Below are positions 8,851 through 17,259 of a stretch of DNA of 64,000 nucleotides, in pieces (the first letter of the stretch is position 1; each line of letters opens with the position of its first letter). The stretch covers positions 1-64,000 of the forward strand of contig CAUJNA010003812.1 of assembly GCA_963377175.1 (NCBI GenBank). The letters are read 5' to 3'. The position numbers were made by a program, and so were the translations under genes. The stretch is from Effrenium voratum (lineage: Eukaryota; Sar; Dinophyceae; Suessiales; Symbiodiniaceae). The notes under the pieces were generated by a model, which made no database searches, was not told where the DNA came from, and worked only from the letters and a program-made list of their open reading frames with translations.

Positions 8851-8884
8851 ACCCTGAGCATCGGCTATTGATTGTAATCGATAA
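8851..8884 (+). repeat. Left terminal inverted repeat of Element B
   Basis: 34 bp, exact reverse complement of 16867-16900. Confidence 0.9.
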
Positions 8885-9030
8885 CTTTTCATTGCTATTG
8901 AAGAGCGGTTTTTTTCAATATATTCTAATTGATTATTCAGCATGCCGAATCAATAGCAAATTCAATAGTGAAATCAATTATAAAAACACTCATTTAGTCA
9001 AGGTGTAATCAATAATAAAATCAATAGAAA
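8861..9030. promoter_or_regulatory. Left subterminal ATCAATAG repeat zone
   Basis: AT-rich zone with about eight variants of (A)ATCAATAG or its complement CTATTGAT(T), starting inside the TIR. Subterminal motif arrays of this kind are typical transposase-binding regions in CACTA-like elements; the binding role here is inference. Confidence 0.55.
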
Positions 9031-9192
9031 GGCCGGTCTGATTTTTATGCTTTTTTGCTTTGAACATGCTTGCCACGTTGCTACACAGCCATGCCCTTGA
9101 CAAGGGCAAGGTGTGAAACTGCCCTTTTTGCAAGGGATAGGTGCAACAGGGAGCTAAACTCAAATCCCTTTCAACAAGGGCTTTCCCTTTTA

Positions 9193-10899
9193 TCAAGGGT
9201 GGCCTGCTTCTTCCTCTACCTCCAAGTAGCGAAAACCTGGCCTCGTCAGCTGCAAGTGTAAAAGAATGCGATACTTAATTGCAACTGTTGCACATAGTTT
9301 GACTGACTTGACACCAAAACTGACTGAGTGGGTCAAGATGCTCACCTGGCCAACAAAATCCTCTGCCCTAAAGTTGTGGTGGATTCTGAAGTTGAGGAAT
9401 TGGGCATTCTTGATTAAGTGCATCATGCTGTGGAATTTGTGGGTGACATTGAAGAGCTTCAAGCCTTTTGACAAGGCCCATGTGTTCAAATCTTGGTAAG
9501 AACTGAAAAACCTTTTAGCAAGGTCTTTTGCAAGGCCATTCTCTGCTTCGGTAAAGCATTCAATCATTTGTTGATGGATAAGCTCTCCCTCAGGGAGGGC
9601 TTCAATCAGCACTTCCAGAAGGCAAGGCAGAATGTGTTTGGTTTCTGCAGCCTTAGCTTCCAGGCAGGGAAACTGCTTGTGAGGTTTTTTGGGGTCAGTG
9701 AACATACTGAGCCTCAAGTTGGTCATTCTTGATTGGACATGTTGCTGGGTGTACTTCTCCTTTATTTTGGAGAACAACACGTTGAGTCTTTGGGTTGGGG
9801 CAACTCTTTGCCTCCTTGTGCCATCATAGTAGCACAAATAGTGGAGCAGGCTTCCTGCAAGGTGAGACCCCACCCCCCTCGAGTACAATATATGCAGGCT
9901 GTCTCCTCTCACCAGGGCAGTGGACACCCCTTCGATTGAAAACAATGGGTGGTTGCTCCTTTTGACAAGGAGTGCTTGGGTAGGACTGACTTCCACAAAA
10001 TCTTGCTCTGCTTCTTTTAGGATCTTGACTGATTTGCCATCAGGGCATTTCTTTCTTTGGAAAACAGGCCTTTGGGCATCACACTCATGGCAAGGGTTTT
10101 TGTTCTGCCAATGTGGAAGTTTCAGCACATTAGCATAGAACTCAGCATCCCCCTGTATGCTCCATATTATTCCTCTGTGGTGCCCTTTTGACAAGGGAAG
10201 CCCAGCTAGCTCTGACATCCCTTTTGGCAAGGGGTTTCCCCATGGGTCTTTACTTGGGTGGGCCCCTGTTGACAAGGCTGCAAAAGACCAGCTGATCCAT
10301 TCATGTAAAGGCTCCCAAGTTCCTGGCAAGGTGCAAGATTTGGGGATTGCCACAAGAAGTAAGTGGGAGGACAGGCTGCCATGTTTTGATAACATGGGCC
10401 CCCATGACCATGTCATCAAGGAATCTCTTGTTTGGTATTCAACTCCATCCCCATGGATGAATATTGGCACTGTGGCGTTTGGGTTCACTACCCTTTTGTC
10501 AAGGGCTAATGGCCAAGTCAACCTTTCATCCTTTGTTTTTTCTACCCCCTTCCAAAACCCTTCACAATTAGAAAGGGCAAAGAACTCCTGGAACTGTTCT
10601 CCATAATGCTGCCCCAGGCATGCAAAGAGAAGGTGTGGCAACATGACAGGCACCTCCTCTTTGCATTCCTTTTGGGTCTTGCTGTCAAACAAGGGCACTT
10701 GGATGGGGGTTGGCTCACAGATCTTCATAGAAGAGCAATGTAATGTAACCATGTCCCGATGTGTGCTGCCTTTGTTCTGCCCCCAGTTTCCACATTTGGC
10801 TAGCTGGGCCAACTCCAATGACTTGCAGCCATCTAGCACTCTTGTACTTGGCATGCTGAAAGTTTGCCCTGGGACCATAATTCCAGCAACCTTGTGCAA
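9193..10899 (-). CDS. ORF B1, DDE-type transposase-like protein
   Basis: A 568-residue ORF. Residues 145-160 read PIFIHGDGVEYQTRDS and 246-254 read WSIQGDAEF, followed by C270-x2-C273-D274. This order (HGDG motif, then a GD strand, then a Cys-x2-Cys cluster) matches proteins I recall as abundant in dinoflagellate genomes and resembles CACTA/CMC-group DDE transposases. D151 and D251 are candidate catalytic acids; the Glu is not assigned. The start is uncertain: M1 at 10899, or M50 (MVTLHCSSMKICEP). It is first from the left end of Element B, transcribed toward the left TIR. Hairpin copies inside give LPKG and PLSKG at about 224-238. The transposase call rests on motifs plus the TIR context. 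Confidence 0.7.
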   Translation of the reverse strand: MHKVAGIMVPGQTFSMPSTRVLDGCKSLELAQLAKCGNWGQNKGSTHRDMVTLHCSSMKICEPTPIQVPLFDSKTQKECKEEVPVMLPHLLFACLGQHYGEQFQEFFALSNCEGFWKGVEKTKDERLTWPLALDKRVVNPNATVPIFIHGDGVEYQTRDSLMTWSWGPMLSKHGSLSSHLLLVAIPKSCTLPGTWEPLHEWISWSFAALSTGAHPSKDPWGNPLPKGMSELAGLPLSKGHHRGIIWSIQGDAEFYANVLKLPHWQNKNPCHECDAQRPVFQRKKCPDGKSVKILKEAEQDFVEVSPTQALLVKRSNHPLFSIEGVSTALVRGDSLHILYSRGVGSHLAGSLLHYLCYYDGTRRQRVAPTQRLNVLFSKIKEKYTQQHVQSRMTNLRLSMFTDPKKPHKQFPCLEAKAAETKHILPCLLEVLIEALPEGELIHQQMIECFTEAENGLAKDLAKRFFSSYQDLNTWALSKGLKLFNVTHKFHSMMHLIKNAQFLNFRIHHNFRAEDFVGQVSILTHSVSFGVKSVKLCATVAIKYRILLHLQLTRPGFRYLEVEEEAGHP

Positions 10900-11490
10900 A
10901 GGGCAGAATGTTGATTTTCATCCTTTTGGCAAGGATTACCCTGGTGTTTTTCTTTCTCCAATTGCCAACCTCTCAGCCTTTTGGCAGGTCTTTCGGTTTC
11001 TTTTTCCATGGCTCTTTTGTCAAGGGTGTTAGGGGCATTGCACTTCTTTACTCACAGCTTGTTGTTTGAACCCAAATGCAACAATCACAATTTGGTAAAC
11101 CCTGAAAGGATCTGAAAGGTGTGTGCAAACTGGTGGGAACTTGTTGGTGTATCCCCAACCTTTGGTAAGCCCTTGACCTCGTAACCATCCCAACCCCTAG
11201 CCAATCCCTCCCCAACTGACCCTGACCAATCATGCAAACCCACGCAAGCCCAGCTGCCTTTTTGCACCTATGTTCGAGTCTCCAGGGCCAAGGGCCAAGC
11301 TTTTGTGGCACCCTTGTCCTTGCGCAGCAAAACCCCTTGCTAAAAGGGAGCTCATCCTTTTGTCAAGGACAGCTATAGCTTGTATCAAGGAATGGTGGTG
11401 GCAAACACTTCATCCCTTTTGGCAAGGGTTTTGGGTAATGTCTTGCAGGGCTTGAACCCATCCTTTGGGCAAGGATTGTTGTTCAAGGGA
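10900..11490. other. Non-coding spacer in Element B
   Basis: No convincing ORF; several CCTT/AAGG hairpins (near 10922, 11016, 11357, 11413, 11463). Likely the upstream region of B1 and the downstream region of B2. Confidence 0.5.
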
Positions 11491-12750
11491 TTACGATTTG
11501 CTTGCCTTTGAAGCAGCCTTGTTGGCCAACTGGTTCAGTTCCTTCACCTCTTCCTTCACTTCTTTGATTTTTTGGGCTGAGTCCTGGAGCAAGCTTTTCA
11601 CTTTGGCCAAGGCCATTGCTTGTTGCTTTTTTAGCAAAACCTTTTTGAGGAGGGACACCTGTTGGGCTATCTCCTTGTGCAGTTTGTCAGCCTCCCCCCT
11701 AGCTGACTTTGTAAGCCTTTTGGCTTGGTTGCACTTGAGCGTAGCTTGCTCCAAGTCGCTCAAAACACTGTTGCCAGCATCCCTTGCTTTCTTTACCTTG
11801 TTCAAGCAGGTTTGCCACTCTTGCTCTTCTGTTGCCTCTGGATCTTCAGGGTCACCATCTTCAATTGCAAGGTTTTGTTTGTGACCTTTGCCTTTTCCCA
11901 AGGCTTTGCCTTTCCCAAATCCTTTTGGCAAGGATTTCCCTTTTCCACCCCACCCTTGAATATCCAACATATGGGCATTGAAGTCCCTGGATTTCAGGTC
12001 ATGCCACTGCTGGGCTGTGTCTTCTGTTTGTTCATACTCTTGCCCTTCTGTCCATGCCCGTGCCTTTTTGACTCTTGTAGTCTTTGTTGTGTCCTGTTGG
12101 TCCTGGTACTGGTAGCAGGTAGGTGTCCAGGGGTCATATCTCCACAAAACCCTCCCAGAGCTAATGTGGAGCTCTAGCTCCTCGGCTGTGAACTTTTTAA
12201 GCATCTCAAGCTCAGATTCCCATTTCTCCCTTTTATCAAGGGTTGCTGACTGTTCCAGGGTTTCGGACACATGCATGAACCTGGGGATGTTCTTCTGCAA
12301 CATCCACATCGCCACCCTGATTCCCTTATCCTTCTTGGACAGCTGATCAAACTCCTCTTTATCAGCAGCATTGTGTTTCAGGTGAGTGTTGTGCTGGCTC
12401 CACATGTTGGAACCCTCTAGCTTGCCGACAGCCTCCTTGAGCATGTGTGCTCCTTCTTCAGGGGTGCTAGCAGTCTCACCAATATTTTTCATCTTTTCTG
12501 CCAAAGTCATTTTCCCTAGCTTAGCCAAGGATGTAGACTTCAACAACATTCCCTTTTTTTTCGTTTGCTTCCTGGCTGCCTTCCCTTTTGGCAAGGGCTT
12601 CTTGTCCTTTGAACTTCCAGTAGCGTTCCCTTTTTTCAAGGGTTTACAACCAACCTTCATGGATTTGGCCATGGTGTGATGAGTGCTCGAACCAAACCGA
12701 GCTGCAGAATAGTCAGTACCAATCCTTGAAAAAAGGATTTTTGGGCCCAT
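11491..12750 (-). CDS. ORF B2, Lys-rich coiled-coil/low-complexity protein
   Basis: A 419-residue ORF. M27 (MAKSMKVGCKPLKKG, at 12672) is a more natural start than M1, because the extra N-terminus is encoded by a small AATCCTT/AAGGATT hairpin (12721-12739). A basic N-terminus is followed by a helical central part with RVLWRYDPWTPTCYQYQDQ near 205-225, a GKGK-rich linker (about 268-292), and a long helical, Lys/Gln-rich C-terminus (about 310-419) that is likely coiled coil. Similar R-V-L-W-R plus tyrosine-rich motifs occur, as I recall, in proteins accompanying dinoflagellate TIR transposons. Function unknown; perhaps a DNA-binding accessory. It lies directly downstream of the TGATCA inverted array. 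Confidence 0.55.
   Translation of the reverse strand: MGPKILFSRIGTDYSAARFGSSTHHTMAKSMKVGCKPLKKGNATGSSKDKKPLPKGKAARKQTKKKGMLLKSTSLAKLGKMTLAEKMKNIGETASTPEEGAHMLKEAVGKLEGSNMWSQHNTHLKHNAADKEEFDQLSKKDKGIRVAMWMLQKNIPRFMHVSETLEQSATLDKREKWESELEMLKKFTAEELELHISSGRVLWRYDPWTPTCYQYQDQQDTTKTTRVKKARAWTEGQEYEQTEDTAQQWHDLKSRDFNAHMLDIQGWGGKGKSLPKGFGKGKALGKGKGHKQNLAIEDGDPEDPEATEEQEWQTCLNKVKKARDAGNSVLSDLEQATLKCNQAKRLTKSARGEADKLHKEIAQQVSLLKKVLLKKQQAMALAKVKSLLQDSAQKIKEVKEEVKELNQLANKAASKASKS
12721..12739. repeat. AATCCTT/AAGGATT hairpin
   Basis: Perfect 7-bp arms with a GAAAA loop, just inside or at the 5' end of ORF B2; a divergent relative of the CCTT/AAGG family by core sequence. Confidence 0.6.
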
Positions 12751-12760
12751 GTCACCAACT

Positions 12761-12925
12761 TATCAATTCTGATCATTTCTGATCAATTCTGATCAATTCT
12801 GATCATTCTGATCAATTCTGATGAATTCTGATGAATTCTGATGAAAACATGGTTTGATCAGAATTGATCAGAACTGATCAGAACTGATCAGAATTGATCA
12901 GAATTGATCAGACTTGACCAGACTT
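12761..12925. promoter_or_regulatory. Long inverted array of TGATCA-containing 10-mers
   Basis: The left arm (12761-12844) repeats TTCTGATCAA-type units about eight times. A 9-nt spacer (AAACATGGT) follows, then the right arm (12853-12925) repeats TTGATCAGAA-type units about seven times in inverse orientation. The array can form one long hairpin, and each unit contains a palindromic TGATCA. It sits immediately upstream of minus-strand ORF B2. Possible roles: promoter/operator array, transposase enhancer, or transcript-processing hairpin. Confidence 0.8.
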
Positions 12926-12929
12926 GCTA

Positions 12930-13560
12930 TATTGGTTGATTTGTTTAGTAAAACCTATTTCAAGCCCCTTACAAACAAGTCAGCACACACATGCCTTGGA
13001 AGGGCAGCTCTTGAAGGGGTTGGGTGAAGACCACAAAGCTTTTGTAAAAATCAAGGTAAGCAACGCTGACATGACATGAACTATGGATTCCTTATTTACC
13101 AGCCCCTTGGCAAAAGGGAGTGGGTTTAACACTTGCAAATGTTTGAAGGGCGCCCCAATTGAAAACACAAACTTTCCCCCTTTTGGCAAGGGCCCCAACT
13201 CATATAACATTGAATAATTTAGCACAGACACATAAGGCAATGTCCATCCCCAGCCCTTCCTTCCCATACTCTCTTCCCCCAAGCCCTTCCCCCCCAAAAC
13301 CTCTCCCCAGGCCCTGTCCCCAAGCCCTTCCCCCACCCCACCCACACAGCTTTTTTTCCAGTCGCATTTGGCTCAAGCTTTCGTCCTGTGAGACATCCCT
13401 TTTGGCAAGGGATATGGGATCGCCTAGCTTGCCCTCCTGGCTTCGCTCAAAACACCCCTTTCAACAAGGGGTATAAGCTTCTTCCAATGTGTTGCACCCT
13501 TTTGGCAAGGGGTGATGGCTGGTTTGCTGCCCCTTTTGGCAAGGGGGTTGGCAAAGGCTT
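12930..13560. other. Non-coding spacer with pyrimidine-rich tract
   Basis: No supported gene. Holds hairpin copies near 13082, 13178, 13397, 13456, 13499 and 13530, and a C/T-rich run at 13240-13357. The run is followed by TTTGGCTCAAG (13367-13377), identical to the last 11 nt of the dinoflagellate spliced leader. Confidence 0.45.
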
Positions 13561-14686
13561 TCACTCTTGGGAAATCACCCTGATCAGGAACTCTTCGGCA
13601 GCTGCGTCAAAGCTGGGGAAGGTTTTGGTGTTCCCTTCTGCCCAGCGATGCTTTTCCCTGGGGGTGCAAATGGGATAGACCCCCAGTCCTTTTGCCAAGG
13701 ACTCTTGACAGATCTCTGGGTTGTCATCGAAGATGAACCCCACCTGGTTTTGTTCACACCAGGCTGCCTTACCTGCAGGTCCTGTTTTGTAGCTGGTGAA
13801 GCAGCAGCCATCGCAAGGCAACCTTAGCTGTTGCACCTTATTCCATACTTCAGTCCTCCTGGCCCTGCCACAGAAGGAGAGGATGAAGCATTGGATCCCA
13901 TGCTGCTTCAGCATCTATGTGCCGCTGGGGGACTCCTTGTCCCGGCAGCTCCAGGGTCTGGTACCAATCCACACAGACCCTGGTCGTTTTGCTTTGCTTC
14001 AGGACCCACACAGGCCCTTTTTGCAAGGGGGTTTTGTCTATTGGCTCAAGCCCTGGTGGCAATCGCTGGCTTGCCACCCCGCCCTGGCTTGCCTCCCCAC
14101 CCCCCTTTGGCAAGGGGATTTCCTCAGTGGGTTTCATTTTTTTAGCTGGTTGGGGCGCTGGAGTGCTGCTGCTTGTAGAGCTGGAACCCCCGAAGTCCAC
14201 ACTGCTTATGTCAACCGTTTTTTCAGGAGGGGGACTTTCCTCAGTTGCACTTTCCTCAGTTGCAGTTTCCTCCTTTTGACAAGGAGTAGGCTTTTCCTCC
14301 TCCTCCTTTAGGCTAGGGGTGCCTTCATCCTTTTCCCAAGGAGTATCCCACTGCTGGTCCCAATCCCACTTTTGCCAAGTGTAACTGTTCCAACTGTTCC
14401 AGCGCCAGTCTCCCCATTCCTTAGCTGCTTGGTCGGGACTAGGGCCAAATTCAAGCCCTGATGAGGCTGCCCGGGTTTCCCCCTCCTTCACTTCCTCCTC
14501 CTTCTCTTCATTTTCCTCCTCTTTCTTCACCTCTGGGGCGTTCAGGGCATCGGCTTCTCTCTTAAGGGCTTTGGCTGTCATCCTTGCCCTCCTAGATTGG
14601 GAAACTGTCCCAACCCCTGCGGGCCTGTTCTTGTTGTTCAGCCGATCCCAGTTGTAGGTCCCATCCCACTTGCCCCAGTCAGCCAT
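13561..14686 (-). pseudogene. Gene B3, low-complexity protein with C-terminal HAD phosphatase-like domain, broken
   Basis: The upstream part (start MADWGKWDG at 14686; the same frame opens at 14734) is Glu/Pro/Ser-rich and ends with VCVDWYQTLE, a HAD motif I (D256 of the 294-codon frame), then runs off frame and stops at 13850. The rest of the HAD fold continues one frame away as ILSFCGRARRTEVWNK (motif II Ser), GKAAWCEQN (motif III Lys) and FIFDDNPEICQE (motif IV acids), ending at 13561. Going from motif I to motif II needs a 1-nt shift and crosses an in-frame TAG just before the ATG at 13914. So the gene is inactivated, or hides a short intron or assembly error. HAD-like domains with these motifs accompany dinoflagellate transposons, as I recall. 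Confidence 0.6.
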
Positions 14687-14734
14687 GTGTGCACTCCCCT
14701 TTTGCCAAGGGTTAAAACACTTCCGTTTTGACAA

Positions 14735-15320
14735 GGGGTTGTGTTATCTAGCTATGTCTTGAGCCAGGTAAACAGCTGCAAACACTCATGCACATGAAAA
14801 GCAAACAGCATGCCCATGTCAAAGCAACCACATACAAGCATTAGTTATGACCAGTTACAACAACACAGTGAGCATGTTCCAAGTCCCTGGGCTCAACAAC
14901 TTTGATTTTATGACTGACCTTCTTAAGTGTCAAACGCCTCCCCCCCGACCCCCTGCCTTTTTCAAGTCCTGCTCATGTTTGCAAACTGGTTGGTGAAACA
15001 TGCACCAAAAGGGCAAAAATGGTGCCATGCATGTGTAAGAATCATAAAAAACAAAGCCCTTGTCAAAAGGGCATAGGTTAACGGCAGGAACCCTTGTCAA
15101 AAGGGCATAGGTTAACAGCAGGAACCCTTGTCAAAAGGGCATAGGTTAACAGCAGGAACATGCTCTTGCAAAGGCCTTTTGACAAGGAGTTTTTAGTCTA
15201 GAAGTTGCACCCTTTTGGCAAGGGGCCAGAAACTGTTCCATGTGCAAACCTTTGGCTCAACCTTTTGACAAGGTGCCCTTGAGTAGCCTAGAACCCTTTT
15301 GGCAAGGGACTAGAAGCTGG
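14735..15320. other. Non-coding spacer of Element B
   Basis: No ORF of note. Contains the triple 34-bp repeat (15057-15158) and hairpins near 14727, 15172, 15209, 15259 and 15294. Confidence 0.5.
15057..15158 (+). repeat. Three tandem 34-bp units each carrying one hairpin
   Basis: Units at 15057-15090, 15091-15124 and 15125-15158 differ at one base. Each starts with CCCTTGTCAAAAGGG, the Element B hairpin in inverse orientation, followed by CATAGGTTAAC[A/G]GCAGGAA. Shows that a hairpin can be multiplied by local tandem duplication. Confidence 0.9.
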
Positions 15321-16499
15321 TCAATCCTGTTTGCAAAGAGTTTCCCTGAGCTGGATGGCTTCCTCTTTTGTTAGGTTCTTTGCATTCAACTTGCACAAAA
15401 TGGTGTCGATGTGTTCTGCATATTTGATAGACCTGGCCCTTGAAATTTCCACCACCAGCTTCATTTTGCCCCCAGCCACATGGGTGCCAGTTATGTAGGC
15501 TCTTTCAGGCTTTTTTGCATGTGTTTTGTTTAGCTTCACCCACTTCAACCTGGCCCCACTGCTGGTGGGGTCATTATCCTGGGCAACATCTTGTTGGGAA
15601 CTGGGTCTTTTTTTGGCACTTTTGGCAAGGGCTGCAGGCTTCTTATGCACAAACCCCAGTTGTTCTTTCAGGCCAGAAGCAGGTGACTGGGCATGCTTTG
15701 CAGGGCCTTTCCCTAGCCTTCTTCTTAAGAAGGAAGGTTGTGTGAGAGGCTGTGGTTGTTCTGCTGCATTTTCTTCCAACAGGCCATCGGCATTTGATCC
15801 CAATTCCCCTTTGGACAAGGGGCTGCCCCTCCCTTTTGACAAGGGGCTATCATTCTCCTTCCTCCCTTTTGACAAGGGGCTATCATTCTCCTTCTTTGCA
15901 GGTGTTTGCCAGCATTTGGGGTATCCCTCACTATCCAGTGAAACATCACTCACTTCCTTCTTAAGCCTTTTAGCGGTGGAATCCCTTTGGTCAAGGGCTG
16001 GTTCTGAGGTGGTGAGCACAGCAGGGTTTTTTTTGTCAATCAGGTCCAACACTTGTTGCAACCTAATGAAGTCTGCACTTGGGAGCTTGGAAGAGCATAC
16101 TCTAAGCTCCTGGTCAGACTTCTTGAGCCTTCGCATGTGGTACAGTATGACATTCAACCTCTCCACTTTCAGGCCCACCCAAACCCCTCCATTGAATTTG
16201 GTTTGGTTCAGGGAGGGTTCTTCTTGGTAGGCTCTAGCCATGGCTGCCCTCATTGCTCCTTGGTGAATCTCACAACTTTTTTCTACTGCCACAAGGGCAT
16301 TGACCAGCCCCAACACATGGATCAGCCCCTGTGGGTGGCAGGCTTGGTTCCTGCTGATGCTTTCATACGCACCAAAGTCAGAAAGTAGTGGGCCATGGTT
16401 CGCGAAGATTTTGAGCAAAATGCCTTCGTCCACCTTTGGTTTTGAAAAATGTCTGGCCCCACCTTTGCCAGAATAAATCATGGCCAACCCTTTTCCCAA
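15321..16499 (-). CDS. ORF B4, unknown protein
   Basis: A 392-residue ORF nearest the right TIR. Residues about 1-165 look globular and helical (LIHVLGLVNALVAVEKSCEI). The central part is low-complexity and contains three hairpin-derived peptides in close succession (SPLSKG at about 213-235). The last 70 residues look globular again (AYITGTHVAGGKMKLVVEIS) and end in a helix (LTKEEAIQLRETL). No family recognised. Position and strand suggest an element-encoded accessory protein. A start at M1 is plausible, just downstream of a hairpin at 16490. Confidence 0.5.
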   Translation of the reverse strand: MGKGLAMIYSGKGGARHFSKPKVDEGILLKIFANHGPLLSDFGAYESISRNQACHPQGLIHVLGLVNALVAVEKSCEIHQGAMRAAMARAYQEEPSLNQTKFNGGVWVGLKVERLNVILYHMRRLKKSDQELRVCSSKLPSADFIRLQQVLDLIDKKNPAVLTTSEPALDQRDSTAKRLKKEVSDVSLDSEGYPKCWQTPAKKENDSPLSKGRKENDSPLSKGRGSPLSKGELGSNADGLLEENAAEQPQPLTQPSFLRRRLGKGPAKHAQSPASGLKEQLGFVHKKPAALAKSAKKRPSSQQDVAQDNDPTSSGARLKWVKLNKTHAKKPERAYITGTHVAGGKMKLVVEISRARSIKYAEHIDTILCKLNAKNLTKEEAIQLRETLCKQD

Positions 16500-16689
16500 G
16501 GGCTTTCACCCTCTTCCCAAGCACTTTTTCACCCTTTTGCCCAAGGGCTTTCGCAGAACTTTAGGGGCGCAACTGCCTTGGAAAGGAGCCGCTTTTGGCA
16601 AGGGCTAGCCCCTTTTGGCAAGGGCTGACTGATCTCACCTGTTTTGGAGCCAAAAGCTAACACGCATTGCACATGCCATCACCATGCAT
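16500..16689. other. Upstream region of ORF B4
   Basis: No ORF; four hairpin copies (16490, 16534, 16590, 16611) lie between the B4 start and the right subterminal zone. Confidence 0.45.
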
Positions 16690-16890
16690 TTCCAGCTACG
16701 CACCAGAACATCAAATCAATAGAAGAATCAATACCACAATCAATAGTAATTCCATGTATCTATGCAAAAAAAATCAATAGAAACCTTCAGTCTTGTGCCT
16801 CCTGCTTGTTATTGAAAAAATCAATTAAAAAGTCGCTAATCAATATCAATAAAAAACCCTATGACTTTATCGATTACAATCAATAGCCGA
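16690..16890. promoter_or_regulatory. Right subterminal ATCAATAG repeat zone
   Basis: Mirror counterpart of the left zone, with about nine ATCAATAG-like motifs in mixed orientation running into the TIR. No ORF. Confidence 0.55.
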
Positions 16891-16900
16891 TGCTCAGGGT
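16867..16900 (-). repeat. Right terminal inverted repeat of Element B
   Basis: 34 bp, exact partner of 8851-8884, followed by A at 16901 to complete the flanking TA. Confidence 0.9.
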
Positions 16901-17229
16901 ATGGACATACGTTATCCTTTGTTTCATGGCTTCTGATAAGATTTAAACTTCTTGCATTGTTGATGCAAACAGTTGTGGCCTAGTGCCGTCATGTGGACTC
17001 TTTCACAAGGTATGTTGGACAGCGTTACCCCGATTAATTCGGGGTGGTGGCGGGAATTTAATGCCCGGGATGTCGCGCAACTGCCTTTGTGGGTTTGCTC
17101 CACCGCTGACGGCGGTAGTGTCCAGCTGTTTGCGGACACATGCGAGCAGTTAAATCCTATCAGTAAATGGCACGCTCCGCCCGTCATATGACGGACTCCT
17201 CGTGAGGGTGGTATGCATTTCAGGTGACT

Positions 17230-17259
17230 ACCGGCATGTTGCGATAGCAACTATCCGGT
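17230..17259 (+). repeat. Nested stem-loop with GATA tetraloop
   Basis: Outer stem ACCGG (17230-17234)/CCGGT (17255-17259), a 3x3 internal loop (CAT/TAT), inner stem GTTGC/GCAAC, loop GATA at 17243-17246. The same loop class as the hairpins at 185-8849. Confidence 0.75.

Larger units (their letters stand above)
9085..16630. repeat. Dispersed CCTT/AAGG hairpin family of Element B
   Basis: At least 40 copies of a 13-17 nt palindrome with core CCTT-(5 nt, usually TTGGC or TTGAC)-AAGG. Examples start near 9093, 9166, 9185, 9464, 10187, 10219, 10492, 10922, 11413, 11920, 12231, 12583, 12628, 13178, 13397, 13499, 13530, 14015, 14697, 15172, 15209, 15294, 15832, 15863 and 16611. The next base pair outward changes in a compensated way: C-G mostly, T-A (10922), G-C (9464), A-T (15259). 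Copies in ORFs are translated as PLPKG, PLSKG, PWQKG, PCQKG or LDKR. None seen outside Element B. Confidence 0.85.
8850..16901 (-). mobile_element. Element B: complete 8-kb TIR DNA transposon inserted in Element A
   Basis: Perfect 34-bp terminal inverted repeats lie at 8851-8884 and 16867-16900 (ends ACCCTGAGCATCGGCTATTG and its complement). Read as CCCTGAGC...GCTCAGGG, the ends are flanked by TA on both sides (8850-8851 and 16900-16901), suggesting a TA target duplication. Both ends carry AT-rich subterminal zones with many ATCAATAG motifs in both orientations. All credible genes are on the minus strand and include a DDE-like transposase. Intact TIRs suggest fairly recent insertion, although the HAD gene is broken. 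Confidence 0.85.

Noticed and set aside
12980..13345. 121-codon minus-strand ORF
   Set aside because: Spans a pyrimidine-rich tract and hairpins; Gly-rich start is composition-driven and no globular segment is visible.
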